From: Hippopus hippopus
Taxonomy: Eukaryota; Mollusca; Bivalvia; Cardiida; Cardiidae
Length of the DNA stretch: 64,000 bases
Assembly: GCA_946811185.2 (NCBI GenBank)
Contig: OX328099.1
Span: forward strand, 39,171,299 to 39,235,298
Direction: 5' to 3'
In this document: positions 43,664-54,365 of the stretch, one piece after another
Position numbering within the stretch: the first letter of the stretch is position 1
How the letters are laid out: each line of letters begins with the position of its first letter
Translations under genes and position numbers: made by a program
Notes under the pieces: generated by a model
Seen by the model: the letters and a program-made list of their open reading frames with translations, nothing else
The model's database searches: none
What the model was told of the DNA's origin: nothing

Positions 43664-45190
43664 AGTTGTAATGCCTTCCCGCCACTCAACAGTTTTCGCA
43701 TTTGTCTACTTTTTTACAGAAAAAAATAATGATAATTATGAGATGAAAAGCATCCTAGAATATGATAATCAGAAGCAGTTTTATGTACAACTTTTTTGTC
43801 CAGTTTTAATCCGTAAAGATAATAGGGCGGTTAACCTTTGATCAAGGTATAGACTGGTTACCTCCCTACACAGTTTGTAGACCAGTCTACGTCAGCTATT
43901 TATAGAATAATTGTGATATAATAACCCTTTTTCTTCCCTTCGTCGACACTTTAGCCGAATGGATTTTTGGTACATGAAAGATCTACCTTATGAGCCCTGT
44001 AAAATTCAGCATTTCATGTACTGTGTCTTGAAGCCGTTATGATCAGACGGTACGTTCTTTACATTATGGTCCTGATCTACAATACCCATGAAAAGTGGAT
44101 CGTGAAGTACTTTGTCTAGAGAAATTACCAAAGTGGTGCCTAGTGATCTAAGGGTTGAAACTGCTCGAAAATTACAGAATTATATCAAGATTAGTCAAAG
44201 GTCTGAAATGGCTCTTGAAATTAACATTAGAAGTTTTATAGGTTTGTACAAGGTCTATACACAAAATGGTTCAAACTACTTTTTATTTAACGAAATATGT
44301 ACAGTAAACGTTATTATGACGTGTTTGAATAGATCCAGGTCCTTAAAGGCTTAAAAGGTAATTTTGTTTTTTGGTGGTTTGTGCCAACTGTGAAGGCTAT
44401 AATCAGAAGAATTTAGGAAATGTCATGCAAAAGTCTCTGATTCTGGAGTAGAAATGTAAAGATTTACTTTGTTACAAGCAGGCTAGGATACTTTTTGACA
44501 AGCTTGAAGATAATGTTTTAGAAGAAAGTTGTTGAATATATTTTCTTTTTTTTTTTTTTGTAAGAAATGAAACATAAAGAAAAGATCACTGCTATAAATT
44601 GTAAATACATGTAGATCTACCAGAATAACAATCTAAATATGACTTTGAATAATTGCTATCTTATATGATTTCCTAGTATCGCCTTTGATACCCCTACAAA
44701 AGTTTACTTTTTAAAATCATTTAACAAATGGAAAATGCTGTACTTGAATGCGCAATTTCTCCATTTTCAAATTTGGTGTCAAAATTTAAAAATTCCAATG
44801 CTTTTACATGTTTTTTCACATAAACATTATCACTTAATACAACAACTACTGCTACTACTAATAATAATAATTGTGATAATGATAATCATAATCATAATAA
44901 TGATACAAGATAATTTAAGATTCCTCTCTTAACTTCTGTCTATTTTTTTAGATTTAGAATACCTATTTTTTTGTTTTTTTCTAACATTTTAGTACCATTT
45001 GTCATGATGTTCAGTGAGTGGGAAGGACAAAAGACAGATACAAAAATGTAATCGCAATTTTTCAAGAGAGTCAATATTTCTGAAATTGTCCACCAAAAGA
45101 TTGCCATGCATCATAAATTTGTCTTGTTTGATTTATATACATTCTCTCAGTTTCATTTCTTTAATGAGCTTTTACCCCAAACATGAGGAC
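43664..45190. other. Intron sequence, no gene recognised
   Basis: Holds an AT-rich (ata/atg/atc)n stretch at 44860-44902 and poly-T at 44548-44561. The frame at 44112-44354 has no recognisable motif. Confidence 0.45.
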
Positions 45191-45194
45191 CTTT

Positions 45195-45426
45195 TTAACC
45201 CTTTACCAAAAAACCTGGCCTTTATGACCCAGAGGAAAAAGGCTTTCGAAAACGTTGTGGTAAAAGGAGAAAATGCTGGTAACCAGCATTTTCTCCATTT
45301 CCCACGTTTTCTACCATTTAAAGACAAATTCCATCATAATGATAATTTGAGCCACATTTTGATTTGCCGTCTACAAATGTTTTCAATTTTGGCAAGTCTA
45401 GAATTCTTTTTTTAGTAAAGAGTTAA
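45195..45426 (-). mobile_element. Family A TTAA-MITE, reverse, both TTAA sites
   Basis: Begins TTAACCCTTTACCAAAAAAC and ends 'tttagtaaagagttaa'. The palindrome at 45250-45306 misses a few bases on the right. Confidence 0.82.
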
Positions 45427-45781
45427 ATAAGCATGACTATGTCTCATATATCCAGTAATATTGTTGGTCACATATAATAATCCAGTAAACTACTCACAGC
45501 TTTGCAAAATGCACAAAATAACATAACAGATATTGCATTTCATTATATACAATAACTAAATTTCTCCAATTTTTTGTAACAGACAGTAACTTAATACCAT
45601 GTGGAACAAAACTGTGGCAGACAACTTTGAAAATGGATCATTTGAAGTATGTTTTGGAAAAAGAAGATGCATGTTTTAAGCAGTAATTTCTCATTTTCAC
45701 AAAGGGTCCTTATGGCTAAGTACATGTAGTAAATAAAAAAATGTACTGGTTTTACCAGAAAATTCTGATAGCACAAGTCAT

Positions 45782-46008
45782 TTACCTCTTTCACAAACAA
45801 AAAAAATTAGAATAGTCCAATCTGAAAGTATTTGCAGACGAAAAAAATAAATAGAACCCAACATTTGAAATTTATTTTTGAAAGAAAAGTAAACATTATG
45901 GGAAAGGAGAAAATTCTGGTAATCAGCATTTCTCCTTTTCCCACAATCTTTTCAAAAGCGTCATCCTAATCGATCATTTAAACTCGGGTTAATGTGGTAA
46001 AGGGGTAA
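45782..46008 (+). mobile_element. Family A MITE
   Basis: 'ttacctctttcacaaacaaa' to 'aatgtggtaaaggggtaaa'. Palindrome 45893-45951, center 'ctggtaatcag'. Confidence 0.72.
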
Positions 46009-46384
46009 AAAATGTCCTTGGGCAAGGCACTGCAGACTGTCAGTCTGTTACTGGTGAACAGAAAGGGCTGATACCAAGATATGATTGGAATACTATTGAA
46101 AGACATGCAGATCATGATTCAAACAATATTCTAATGTTATCCTTGGGCACAATGTATTAAAAAGTCATTTTCTGAATGATGGAAAAAATTGTACAGGTCC
46201 TGTTAGTAATGTGTTTAACTAACCCTGTATGAAAATAAAACTATAGCAAGAAAAGGTATTTTTTTGACTAAAGGTTGAACCATTGTTCAAATATTTGAAC
46301 TAAACAAAGTTTAGATTTTAAATATTGCATTGTGTTGTCAACCTTTGCCCTCATTTTGGCACATTATGAAACACAGTCTTTCTG

Positions 46385-46612
46385 TTAACTCTTTACCAAA
46401 CAACAAAATTTGAACTCAACCAAAATGAAAGCGTTTGCAGATGACAAAGCAAAAGTAACCCAAAGCATTATTCATTTCTTTTGATAGGGTAGAAAGCATT
46501 GTGGGAAAATGAGAAAATGCTGGTTTTCAGCATTTTCTCATTTTCCCACAATGTTTTCAAAAGTCCTCTTCTCCATTGTCATTAAAACTCCGGATTGTGT
46601 GGTAAAGGGTAA
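46385..46612 (+). mobile_element. Family A MITE with a paired change in its palindrome
   Basis: Begins TTAACTCTTTACCAAACAAC and ends 'gattgtgtggtaaagggtaa'. Both palindrome arms (46497-46554) read gtgggaaaaTgag where nearly all other copies have gtgggaaaaGgag, so the substitution is present on both sides of the hairpin. Confidence 0.85.
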
Positions 46613-47004
46613 AGAAAAATTGGGGGGAAGAGGAGCAACTGCTTATGAAAAGCATTTCCTCCCGTTCCCACACTGTTATCATTGCAAAACAAGAAATTTT
46701 ACTTCCTTTACATCTTTCTGCTTTGCATCATCTGAAGTATGTTTTAGACCACTTAAAATTCACCTGAAACTTTGTAATTTTCTATTTGCAACATTGATAT
46801 CTTGAATGTCAACACATTAATTTCTTCCAAAGAAATTGCCAAATACACAAAGTTGAAATTTTAAACCTGTAGAAAAGATCAAAGATCAGAATGTATATTC
46901 TATGCTGTCTGATTGTAGACTGTGTTGTCTACAAAAAAGTAAGAATTTGAGCCCTGCAGGCTTATAATGTACATATTTCTTCTTCTTTTCCATCATACAC
47001 TTGA

Positions 47005-47316
47005 TTTGATTTGATTGTATGGTGTTTGACGCCGTTTTCAACACTATTTCAGTTATACAGTGGCGGTCAGTGCACCTATCCATGCTTTCCTGGAGTTTCT
47101 TTTACCAGTACTCTGCACAATATTCTATCTAAGCCACCGGCTGCTTTCCCACATAACCATCATCGAAACAATAGTCAGCGGTGTGAGAGGAATGAATCCT
47201 GTCATGCTGACTATCATCAATCCTTGGAAAGAAATTGGCCGAGCTGGGGATCAAACTCGCTGTCCCCTGTTCTCAAGTCCTGTACGCTATTGACTGAGCC
47301 ACCAGGGCTCGGCCAA
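47005..47316 (-). mobile_element. Full-length tRNA-SINE, reverse, with target duplication
   Basis: On the minus strand: head 'gccctggtggctcagtcaat' (A-box), 'gcgagtttgatccccagc' (B-box), body with 'gaaagcagccggtggcttag', tail 'ccatacaatcaaatcaaatc'. ACACTTGA flanks both sides (46997-47004 and 47317-47324). Confidence 0.85.
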
Positions 47317-47419
47317 ACACTTGAGTTTGGAAGAATCTAATATTTTAGTTAGAAGCCATGGTCTAACTTATAAAAGCTTCATTAAGGGGTCAAACAAGAG
47401 GGCCATTATGGCCCTGGAT

Positions 47420-48470
47420 CGCTCACCTGAGTCAATAGGCGAAATTCACTCCACATGCATAATTCAATTTCTGACCAATTGTCAGGTCAATTGAGCTTAA
47501 AATGTGGCCTCTAGAGCATCCACAAGGAATTTCCGTAAGTTGACCTAGTGACCTAATTTATCACCCCACGTGACCCAATTTAGAACTCATCAAAAAATTT
47601 ATCAAGACAAACATTCTGAACAGTTTTCAAGTTAATTGAGCAATAAATGTGGCCTCTAGAGTGCCCACAAGGTATTTCTTTAATTTGACCAAGTGACCTA
47701 GTTTATGACCCCAGGTGACCCAATTTCAAACTCATCCAATGTTTCATCAAGACAAACATTCTGACCAATTTTCAAGTCAACTGAGCAAGAAATGTGACCT
47801 CTAGAGTGCCCTAAAGGTATTTCTTTAATTTGACCTTGTGACCTAGATTATGACCCCAGGTGACCCAATTTTGAACTCATCCTAGATTTCATCAAGACAA
47901 ACATTTTAACCAATTTTCAAATCAATTGAACAATAAATGTGGCCTCTAGAGTGCCCTCAAGGTATTTCTTTAATTTTACCTAGTGACCTAGTTTAAGACT
48001 CCACATGACCCAATTTAGAACTCATCTAAAAATTTATCAAAACAAACAATTTGAACAATTTTCAAGTCATTTGAGCAATAAATGTGGCCTCTAGAGTGCC
48101 CAAAAGGTATTTCTTTAATTTGACCTTGTGACCTAGTTTATGATCCCAGTTGACCCAAATTCAGACTCACGAGAGATTTAATCAAGACAAACATTCTGAC
48201 CAATTTTCAAGTCAATTGAGCAAAAAATGTGGCCTCTAGAGTGCCCACAACGTATTACTTTAATTTCACCCAGTGACCTAGATTATGACCCCAGGTGACC
48301 CAAATCCACACTCATCCGAGATTTTATCAAGACAAACATTCTGACCAAATTTCAGGTCATTTGAGCAATAAATGTGGCCTCTAGAGTGCCCATAAGGTAT
48401 TACTTTAATTTGACCTAGTGACCTAGTTTATGACCCCAGGTGACCCAATTTCGAACTGACTGAACACGTT
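47420..48470. repeat. 145-base tandem array, seven units in exact register
   Basis: The phrase 'gtggcctctagag' (one unit has gtgacc) starts at 47504, 47649, 47794, 47939, 48084, 48229 and 48374, every interval exactly 145. Units differ by substitutions but not by net length. Each carries 'tgacctagtgacct'-like text. Confidence 0.9.
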
Positions 48471-48489
48471 GTGCTCAGGTGGGCTAACA

Positions 48490-49210
48490 AACTTAGAACA
48501 GCTTCACTACATACCAAATAACAAAGCTCTATGCCTTCCAGTTTTAGAAAAGAAGAATTTTAAAGTTTTCCTTCTTTGTTCCTATGTTCGAACTTGTGAC
48601 CCCCAGGGCGGGGCCAGTTTTAACCCCATCAGCGTCATTTGATCAAACTTGGTGGAGATCCACTAGGAGATGCTACATACCAAATATTAAAGCTTTACAC
48701 CTTCCAGTTTCAGAGAAGAAGAATTTTAAAGTTTTCCTTCTTTGTTCCCATGTTCAATCTTCTGACACCCGGGGCAGGGCCAGTTATGACCCTAGGGGCA
48801 TTGTATGAAGAAACTTGGTAGAGGTCCACTAGGAGATGCTACATACCAAATATCAAAGCTCTACGCCTCCTAGTTTCAGGGAAGAAGAATTTTAAAGTTT
48901 TCTTTCTTTGTTCCTATGTTCGAACTTGTGACCCCCGGGGCGGGGCCAGTTTTGACCCCAGGGGCATCATATGAACAAACTTGGAAGAGGTCTACTAGGA
49001 GATGCTAGGTGCCAAATATCAAAGCTCCACGCCTTCCAGTTTCAGAGAAGAAGAATTTTAAATTTTTCCTTCTTTGTTCCTATGTTCGAACTTGTGACCC
49101 CCGGGGCGAGGCCAGTTTTGACCCCAGGGGCATCATATAAACAAATTTGGTAGAGGTCCACTAGGAGATGCTACATACCAAATATCAAAGCTCTACGCCT
49201 TCTAGTTTCA
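48490..49210. repeat. 166-base tandem array, five units
   Basis: The phrase 'ctacataccaaatat', or its diverged form, starts at 48507, 48673, 48839, 49005 and 49171; each interval is 166. Each unit holds 'cttgtgacccccggggcggg' or a variant and 'ttttgaccccaggggca'. Confidence 0.9.
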
Positions 49211-49496
49211 GAGAAGAAGATTTTCAAAGATTTTGCTATTTTTTTCCTTTTTGTTACCATGGCAGCCAGAGTTATGGGTGGAATTCAATCTCTTGTGCAA
49301 CTTTGGTACAGCTTCACCCAAGGAACATCCCTGCCAAGTTTCATCAAGATTGGCCCAGCAGTTTAGGAGGAGAAGATGTTGAAAGGAATTGTGGACAGAC
49401 GGACAGATGGATGCCGGACAACGACCGATCACAATACCTCACCTTAGCACTTCATGCTCAGGTGAGCTAAAAATGGGACAGAGATGTCTGGCTATA

Positions 49497-49594
49497 AACC
49501 TTTTACCAAACAATCCTTAATTTAATGATCCACAGGAAGTAGTCTTTAGAAAAAACTGTGGATAAAAGAGAAAATGTTAGTGACCAGCAAGTTA
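49497..49594 (-). mobile_element. Family A MITE, left half only
   Basis: 'aaaccttttaccaaacaatc', 'aaaaaactgtggataaaaga', 'atgttagtgaccagcaag', cut off where the next helentron-like element begins. Confidence 0.6.
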
Positions 49595-49629
49595 AAAACA
49601 AGAGGGCCATGATGACCCTGGATCGCTCA

Positions 49630-50811
49630 CCTGAGTCAATAAGCAAAATTTCACTCCACGTGCAAAATTCAATTTCTGACCAATTGTCAGGTCAATTGAG
49701 CTTAAAATGTGGCATCTAGAGCATCCACAAGAAATTTCCGTAAGTTGACCTAGTGACCTACTTTATCACCATACCTGACCAAATTTAGAACTCATCAAAA
49801 TGTTTATCAAGACAAACATTCTGACCAATTTTTCAAGTCAACTGAGCAAAAAATGTGGCCTCTAGAGTGCCCTAAAGGTATTTCTTTAATTTGACCTAGT
49901 GACCTAGTTTATGATACCAGGTGACCCAATTTCAAACTCATCCAATATTTCATAAAGACAAACATTCTGACCAATTTTCAAGTGAATTGAGCAACAAATG
50001 TGGCCTCTAGAGTGCCCTAAAGGTATTTCTTTAATTTTACATAGTGACCTAGTTTATGATACCGGGTGACCCAATTTCAAACTCATCCAATATTTCATAA
50101 AGACAAACATTCTGACCAATTTTCAAGTGAATTGAGCAACAAGTGTGGCCTCTAGAGTGCCCTAAAGGTATTTCTTTAATTTAACCTAGATTATGACCCC
50201 AGGTGACCCAATTTTGAACTCATCTTAGATTTTATCAAGAGAAACATTTTAACCAATTTTCAAATCAATTGAGCAAGAAATGTGGCCTCTAGAGTGCCCC
50301 AAAGGTATTTCTTTAATTTGACCCAGTGACCTAGTTTAAGAGCCCAGTTGACCCAAATTCAGATTCATGTGAGATTTAATCAAGACAAACATTCTGACCA
50401 ATTTTCAAGTCAATTGAGCAAAAAATGTGGCCTCTAGAGTGCCCTAAAGGTATTTTTTTAATTTGACCTAGTGACCTAGTTAATGACCCAAGTTGACCCA
50501 AACTCAGATTCATGTGAGATTTTATCAAGACAAACATTCTGATCAATTTTCAAGTCAATTGAGCAAAAAATGTGGCCTCTAGAGTGCCCTAAAGGTATTT
50601 CTTTAATTTGACCTAGTGACTTAGTTTATGATCCCAGGTGACCCAAATCCAACCTCATCCAAGATTTCATCAAGACAAACATTCTGACCAATTTTCAGGT
50701 CATTTGAGCAATAAATGTAGCCTCTAGAGTGCCCACAAGGTATTTCTTTAATTTGACCAAGTGACCTAGTTTATGACCCCAGGTGACCCAATTTTGAATT
50801 CACTGAACATG
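49630..50811. repeat. 145-base tandem array, eight units
   Basis: 'gtggcctctagag' or a close variant starts at 49709, 49855, 50000, 50145, 50282, 50427, 50572 and 50717. All but two intervals are 145; one is 146 (an extra T) and one 137 (an 8-base loss around 'agtgacct'). Confidence 0.88.
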
Positions 50812-50831
50812 TTGTGCTCAGGTGGGCTAAC

Positions 50832-51720
50832 ACACTTAGAACAGGTTCACTACATACCCAATATCAAAGCTCCGAGCCTTCAAGTTTCACAGAAGAAGAA
50901 TTTTAAAGTTTTCCCTTTTTTGTTCTTATGTTCAAACTTGTGACCCCTGGGGCGGGGCCAGTTTTGACCCCATGGGCATCATATGAACAAACTTGGTAGA
51001 GGTCAACCGGGAGATGCTACATACCAAATATCAAAGCTCTACACCTTCCAGTTTTAGAGAAGAAGAATTTTAAAGTTTTCCTTCTTTGTTCCTTTGTTCT
51101 AACTTGTGACCCCCGGGGCGGGGCCAGTTTTGACCCCAGGGGCAGCGTATGAAGAAACTTGGTAGAGGTCCACTAGGAGATGCTACATACCAAATATCAA
51201 AGCTCTATGCCTACCAGTTTCAGAGAAGAAGAATTTTAAAGTTTTCCTTCTTTGTTCCTATGTTTAAACTTGTGACCCCTGGGGCGGGGCCAGTTTTGAC
51301 CCCAGGGGCATAGTATGAACAAACTTGGTAGAGGCCCACTAGGAGATGCTACATACCAAATATCAAAGCTCTGGGCCTTCCAGTTTCAAAGAAGAAAAAT
51401 AATAAGGTTTTCCCTTTTTTGTTCCTATGTTCGAACTTGTGACCCCCGGGGCGGGGCCAGTTTTGACCCCAGGGGCATCCTATGAACAAACTTGGTAGAG
51501 GTCCACTAGCAGATGTTACATACCAAATATCAAAGCTCTATGCCTTCCAGTTTCAGAGAAGAAGAATTTTAAAGTTTTCCTTCTTTGTTCCTATGTTCGA
51601 ACTTGTGACCCCCCGGGGCGGGGCCAGTTTTGACCCCAGGGGCATCATATGAACAAACTTGGTAGAGGTCCACTAGGAGATGCTACATACCAAATATCAA
51701 AGCTCTATGCCATCTAGTTT
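50832..51720. repeat. 166/167-base tandem array, six units
   Basis: Starts of 'ctacatacc' (one 'ttacatacc'): 50850, 51017, 51183, 51349, 51516 and 51683, so intervals of 167, 166, 166, 167 and 167. In the last interval the extra base is in a C-run (cccccgg). Confidence 0.88.
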
Positions 51721-51989
51721 CAGAGAAGAAGATTTTCAAAGATTTTGCTATTATTTTCCTTTTGGTTGCCATGGCAACCACAGTTATGGGTGGAATTCAA
51801 TCTCTTGAACAACTTTGGTAGAGCTTCACCCAAGGAACATCCCTGCCAAGTTTCATCAAGATTGGCCCAGTGGTTTAGGAGGAGAAGATGTTTAAAGAAA
51901 TTGTGGATGACGGACGACGCATGTTGCACGACTGACATTGGGCAATCACAAAAGCTCACCTTGAGCACTTTGTGCTCAGGTGAGCTAAT

Positions 51990-52234
51990 AAATGAGCCAT
52001 GCTCTGTTAAAAGGGGGCTTATTGCATCTGCAAATAGTATCAACCTAGGTCAGCCTGCACAGTCTTTTTGCTATCAGCCAAATTTCTGCATGTCCAAGGA
52101 CAAGTTTACCTAATGATTCAGTTTGGTTTTAAGACAAAACAGACTTTATGGATCCATAATTATCTGATTGCTTGCTTGGTATAATGCATTCTGGAGATGC
52201 ATTAAGCCCCTTTTGCCAGAACATGATTCAAATA
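51990..52234. mobile_element. Family B fold-back MITE, best copy
   Basis: Terminal inverted repeats of about 38 bases: left 'atgagccatgctctgttaaa' + 'agggggcttattgcatctgc', right (inverted) 'tgaatcatgttctggcaaaa' + 'ggggcttaatgcatctcc'. Internal 'aacctaggtcagcctgcaca'. It abuts the end of the helentron-like element. Confidence 0.72.
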
Positions 52235-52454
52235 AGTAAGTAATGACTTTCTCATCTACAATTTCCTGTTTCAATGAAAATAAGTCCATCACTACATAAC
52301 CTCCTGTAAATGACATTTTTTCATCATGCAGCAGACCCCTTTTGAAAATAATATTACAAAAAGAGAAATTACTTGTACCATTCAATTTCTTCTTCAGTTA
52401 CATTCATGTGTCAGACCATAATTCATGCAAAGTATTTATTTTGAAAATATTATT

Positions 52455-53577
52455 AAACAAGAGGGCCAAGATGGCCCTGGATCGCTCACCTGAATATTTG
52501 AGTAGACCATAGCCAGTTTTTTTTTTTTTGTTATTCCAAAACTTTTTCTTCAATAACTTCAATAAAAAGAACAAGAGCACCGCATCCGGGTGCCAACAAT
52601 TGGCTGTTGGGTGCTGGATATTAAGTTAAAAGTGTAATTCAAAAAAGGGGCATAATTTGGCACCAAAGGATCATTTCTGTGAAATTATTTAAAAATCTGA
52701 CCAGTGGTTTCATAAAAGAAGAATTTCTAAGAATTTCTTCATGTCCGTATAGTTCAAATAGCCCCCCACCACCACAGCCTTGTTTCTTGATGGATCAAAA
52801 TTTCTCTAACATTTTTTCAAAAGGGGCATCTAAGGGACATTTCTGTGAAATTATTTCAAAATCTGACGAATGGTTTGAGAAAAAGAATTTCAAAGAATTT
52901 CTTTAAGTCAATACAGTGCAAGGAGGCCCCCCCCACCACGGCCATGTTTTTCGACGGATCAAAATTTTGCGAACCATTTTTGAGAAGGGTCACCCATGGA
53001 ACATTTCTCTGAAATTATTTCAAAATCTGACAAGCGGTTTCAGAGGAGAAGATTTTTAAAGAATTTCTTAGAAAATTCCATTTGGTTGCCATGGCAACCA
53101 GAGTTTTTGATGGAATCAAATTCTGTGAACAATTTTTAAAGAAGACCTCCCAAGGAACATTCCAGCAAAGTTTTGTCCAAATTGGCCCAGCAGTTTAGCC
53201 CCCCCCCCCCCACCACCACGGCCATGTTTTTCGACAGATCAAAATTTCGCGAACAAATTTTGAGAAGGGTCACCCAAGGAACATTTCTGTGAAATTATTT
53301 CAAAATCTGACCAGCGGTTTCAGAGGAGATTTTTAAAGAATTTCTTAGAAAATTCCATTTGGTTGCCATGGCAACCAGAGTTTTTGATGGAATCAAATTA
53401 TGTGAACAATTTTTAAAGAGGACCTCCCAAGGAACATTCCAGCCAGGTTTGGTCCAAATCGGCCCAGTGGTTTAGGAGGAGGAGATGTTTAAAGAAATTG
53501 TTGAAGAAGGACGACGCATGACGGACACAGGGTGATCCTAAAAGCTCCCCTTGAGCACGTTGTGCTCAGGTGAGCTA
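52455..53577 (+). mobile_element. Third helentron-like element, different core
   Basis: Same 5' end ('aacaagagggccaagatggc' + 'cctggatcgctcacctga') and same 3' hairpin (gagcacgttgtgctc + AGGTGAGCTAA) as the composites. The core is other: units starting 'ttctgtgaaattattt' at 52675, 52841 and 53005 (~165 bases), then a ~280-base direct duplication (53005-53284/53285 on) that doubles the ggttgccatggcaacc palindrome. At 52571 a second opening-like 'aacaagagcaccgcatccgg' marks a nested or chimeric element. Runs of C at 52927-52934 and 53200-53211. Confidence 0.8.
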
Positions 53578-53769
53578 AAAAATGAGAAATTGCTTGTATC
53601 ATTCAATTTCTTCTGTTACATTCATGTGTCAGACCACGATTCATGCTGAGTATTTATATCTCAAAAAATGGTTAGATAACGCAACAGAAGAAGAAACTAC
53701 ATTTATGGAATTCCTGAAAAAGAATACAAGTTAGGTGAGGATTAGACATTAACAAAGGGAGTTAATTAC

Positions 53770-53928
53770 CATCATTACCACCATTTTGTTTCGCTGAATA
53801 GAGTTGTTCCCCTTTGAGAATGTTACTTCTAATGCCATTTGGTCGGAAGTGACTGGTTGATTTTGTAGTGGGAGGTAGAGTGGATGATAATCCCTTCAGC
53901 GGATCTTCTCTGTCTCTTTCAAATGTAA
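53770..53928 (-). CDS. Unidentified Ser/Asn/Gln-rich protein, exon B
   Basis: Follows the acceptor tctgtgtttag; its first two bases complete Val with the last base of exon A. The peptide TFERDREDPLKGLSSTLPPT is followed by a Thr/Ser/Asn-rich stretch, ending in a Gly/Asn repeat (NGGNDG). Three donor-like GT sites in a row (exon ends 53770 and 53779, and another at the GTGGTA) all keep phase 1 and differ only in the number of Gly/Asn residues; 53770 is taken here. The sequence is polar and probably disordered. Confidence 0.65.
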
Positions 53929-54029
53929 CTAAACACAGAAATAGAATACATAAATCCTAGTCAAAGTGTCCAGTGCAAAAGAAGAGCAGTATAATTTTTT
54001 CATGTAAAGAAGCTTTCAAAGACTTTGTT

Positions 54030-54127
54030 GTAACACTAGAACATAATGCCTCACAGTAATAGTAGTCATAGGTTGTTAGTAACACTAGAACATAATGCCT
54101 CACAGTAATAGTAGTCATAGGTTGTTA
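54030..54127. repeat. 49-base exact tandem duplication
   Basis: 'gtaacactagaacataatgc … ataggttgtta' occurs twice in a row (54030 and 54079) without visible difference, in the intron between exons B and A. Confidence 0.9.
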
Positions 54128-54199
54128 TAAGTACTCCCATTCAAAAATTTGATATCATGTACATGTACCACATTGCTACTCTGTTTTACCAGGAAATAC

Positions 54200-54365
54200 T
54201 GATCTTTAACCAAACAAGTCCAAGTTTTAGCAACCTTGAGAAAGAGGAGTTTTGAAAAAATTGCTGGTAACAAGTATTTTTGCCTTTTCCGTCAATGCTT
54301 TACCCTAATTTGAAGACAAATTCTACAATTCAAGCCACATTTAATTTGTGCTCTGCAAATACTTT
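54200..54365 (-). mobile_element. Family A MITE, degenerate
   Basis: 'atctttaaccaaacaagtcc', 'gttttgaaaaaattgctggt', 'atttaatttgtgctctgcaa'. Palindrome mostly lost. Confidence 0.5.

Larger units (their letters stand above)
47392..49470 (+). mobile_element. Composite helentron-like element, copy 1
   Basis: Opens 'aacaagagggccattatggc' (hairpin) + 'cctggatcgctcacctgag'. Then a 145-base array, an internal terminus-like 'ttgtgctcaggtgggctaac' at ~48470-48489, a 166-base array, a diverged version of the ggttgccatggcaacc palindrome (49252-49267), and the end 'gctcaggtgagctaa'. The second copy at 49595 has the same two-part order, so the composite moved as one unit. Non-coding. Confidence 0.85.
49595..51988 (+). 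mobile_element. Composite helentron-like element, copy 2
   Basis: Same layout as copy 1: 'aacaagagggccatgatgac', 145-base array, internal 'ttgtgctcaggtgggctaac' at ~50812-50831, 166-base array, perfect ggttgccatggcaacc palindrome at 51764-51779, and the end hairpin gagcactttgtgctc (51963-51977) + AGGTGAGCTAA. It is ~315 bases longer than copy 1 through extra units. The two copies are in direct orientation, 124 bases apart. Confidence 0.88.

Noticed and set aside
47420..50811. CRISPR-like array
   Set aside because: Repeats are adjacent 145-base tandem units without unique spacers, in a eukaryotic transposon.
51720..52113. Frames of 107 and 122 codons at the end of the composite element
   Set aside because: Related frames at 49168-49470 come from the other copy of the same non-coding element; they differ freely and carry no known domain.
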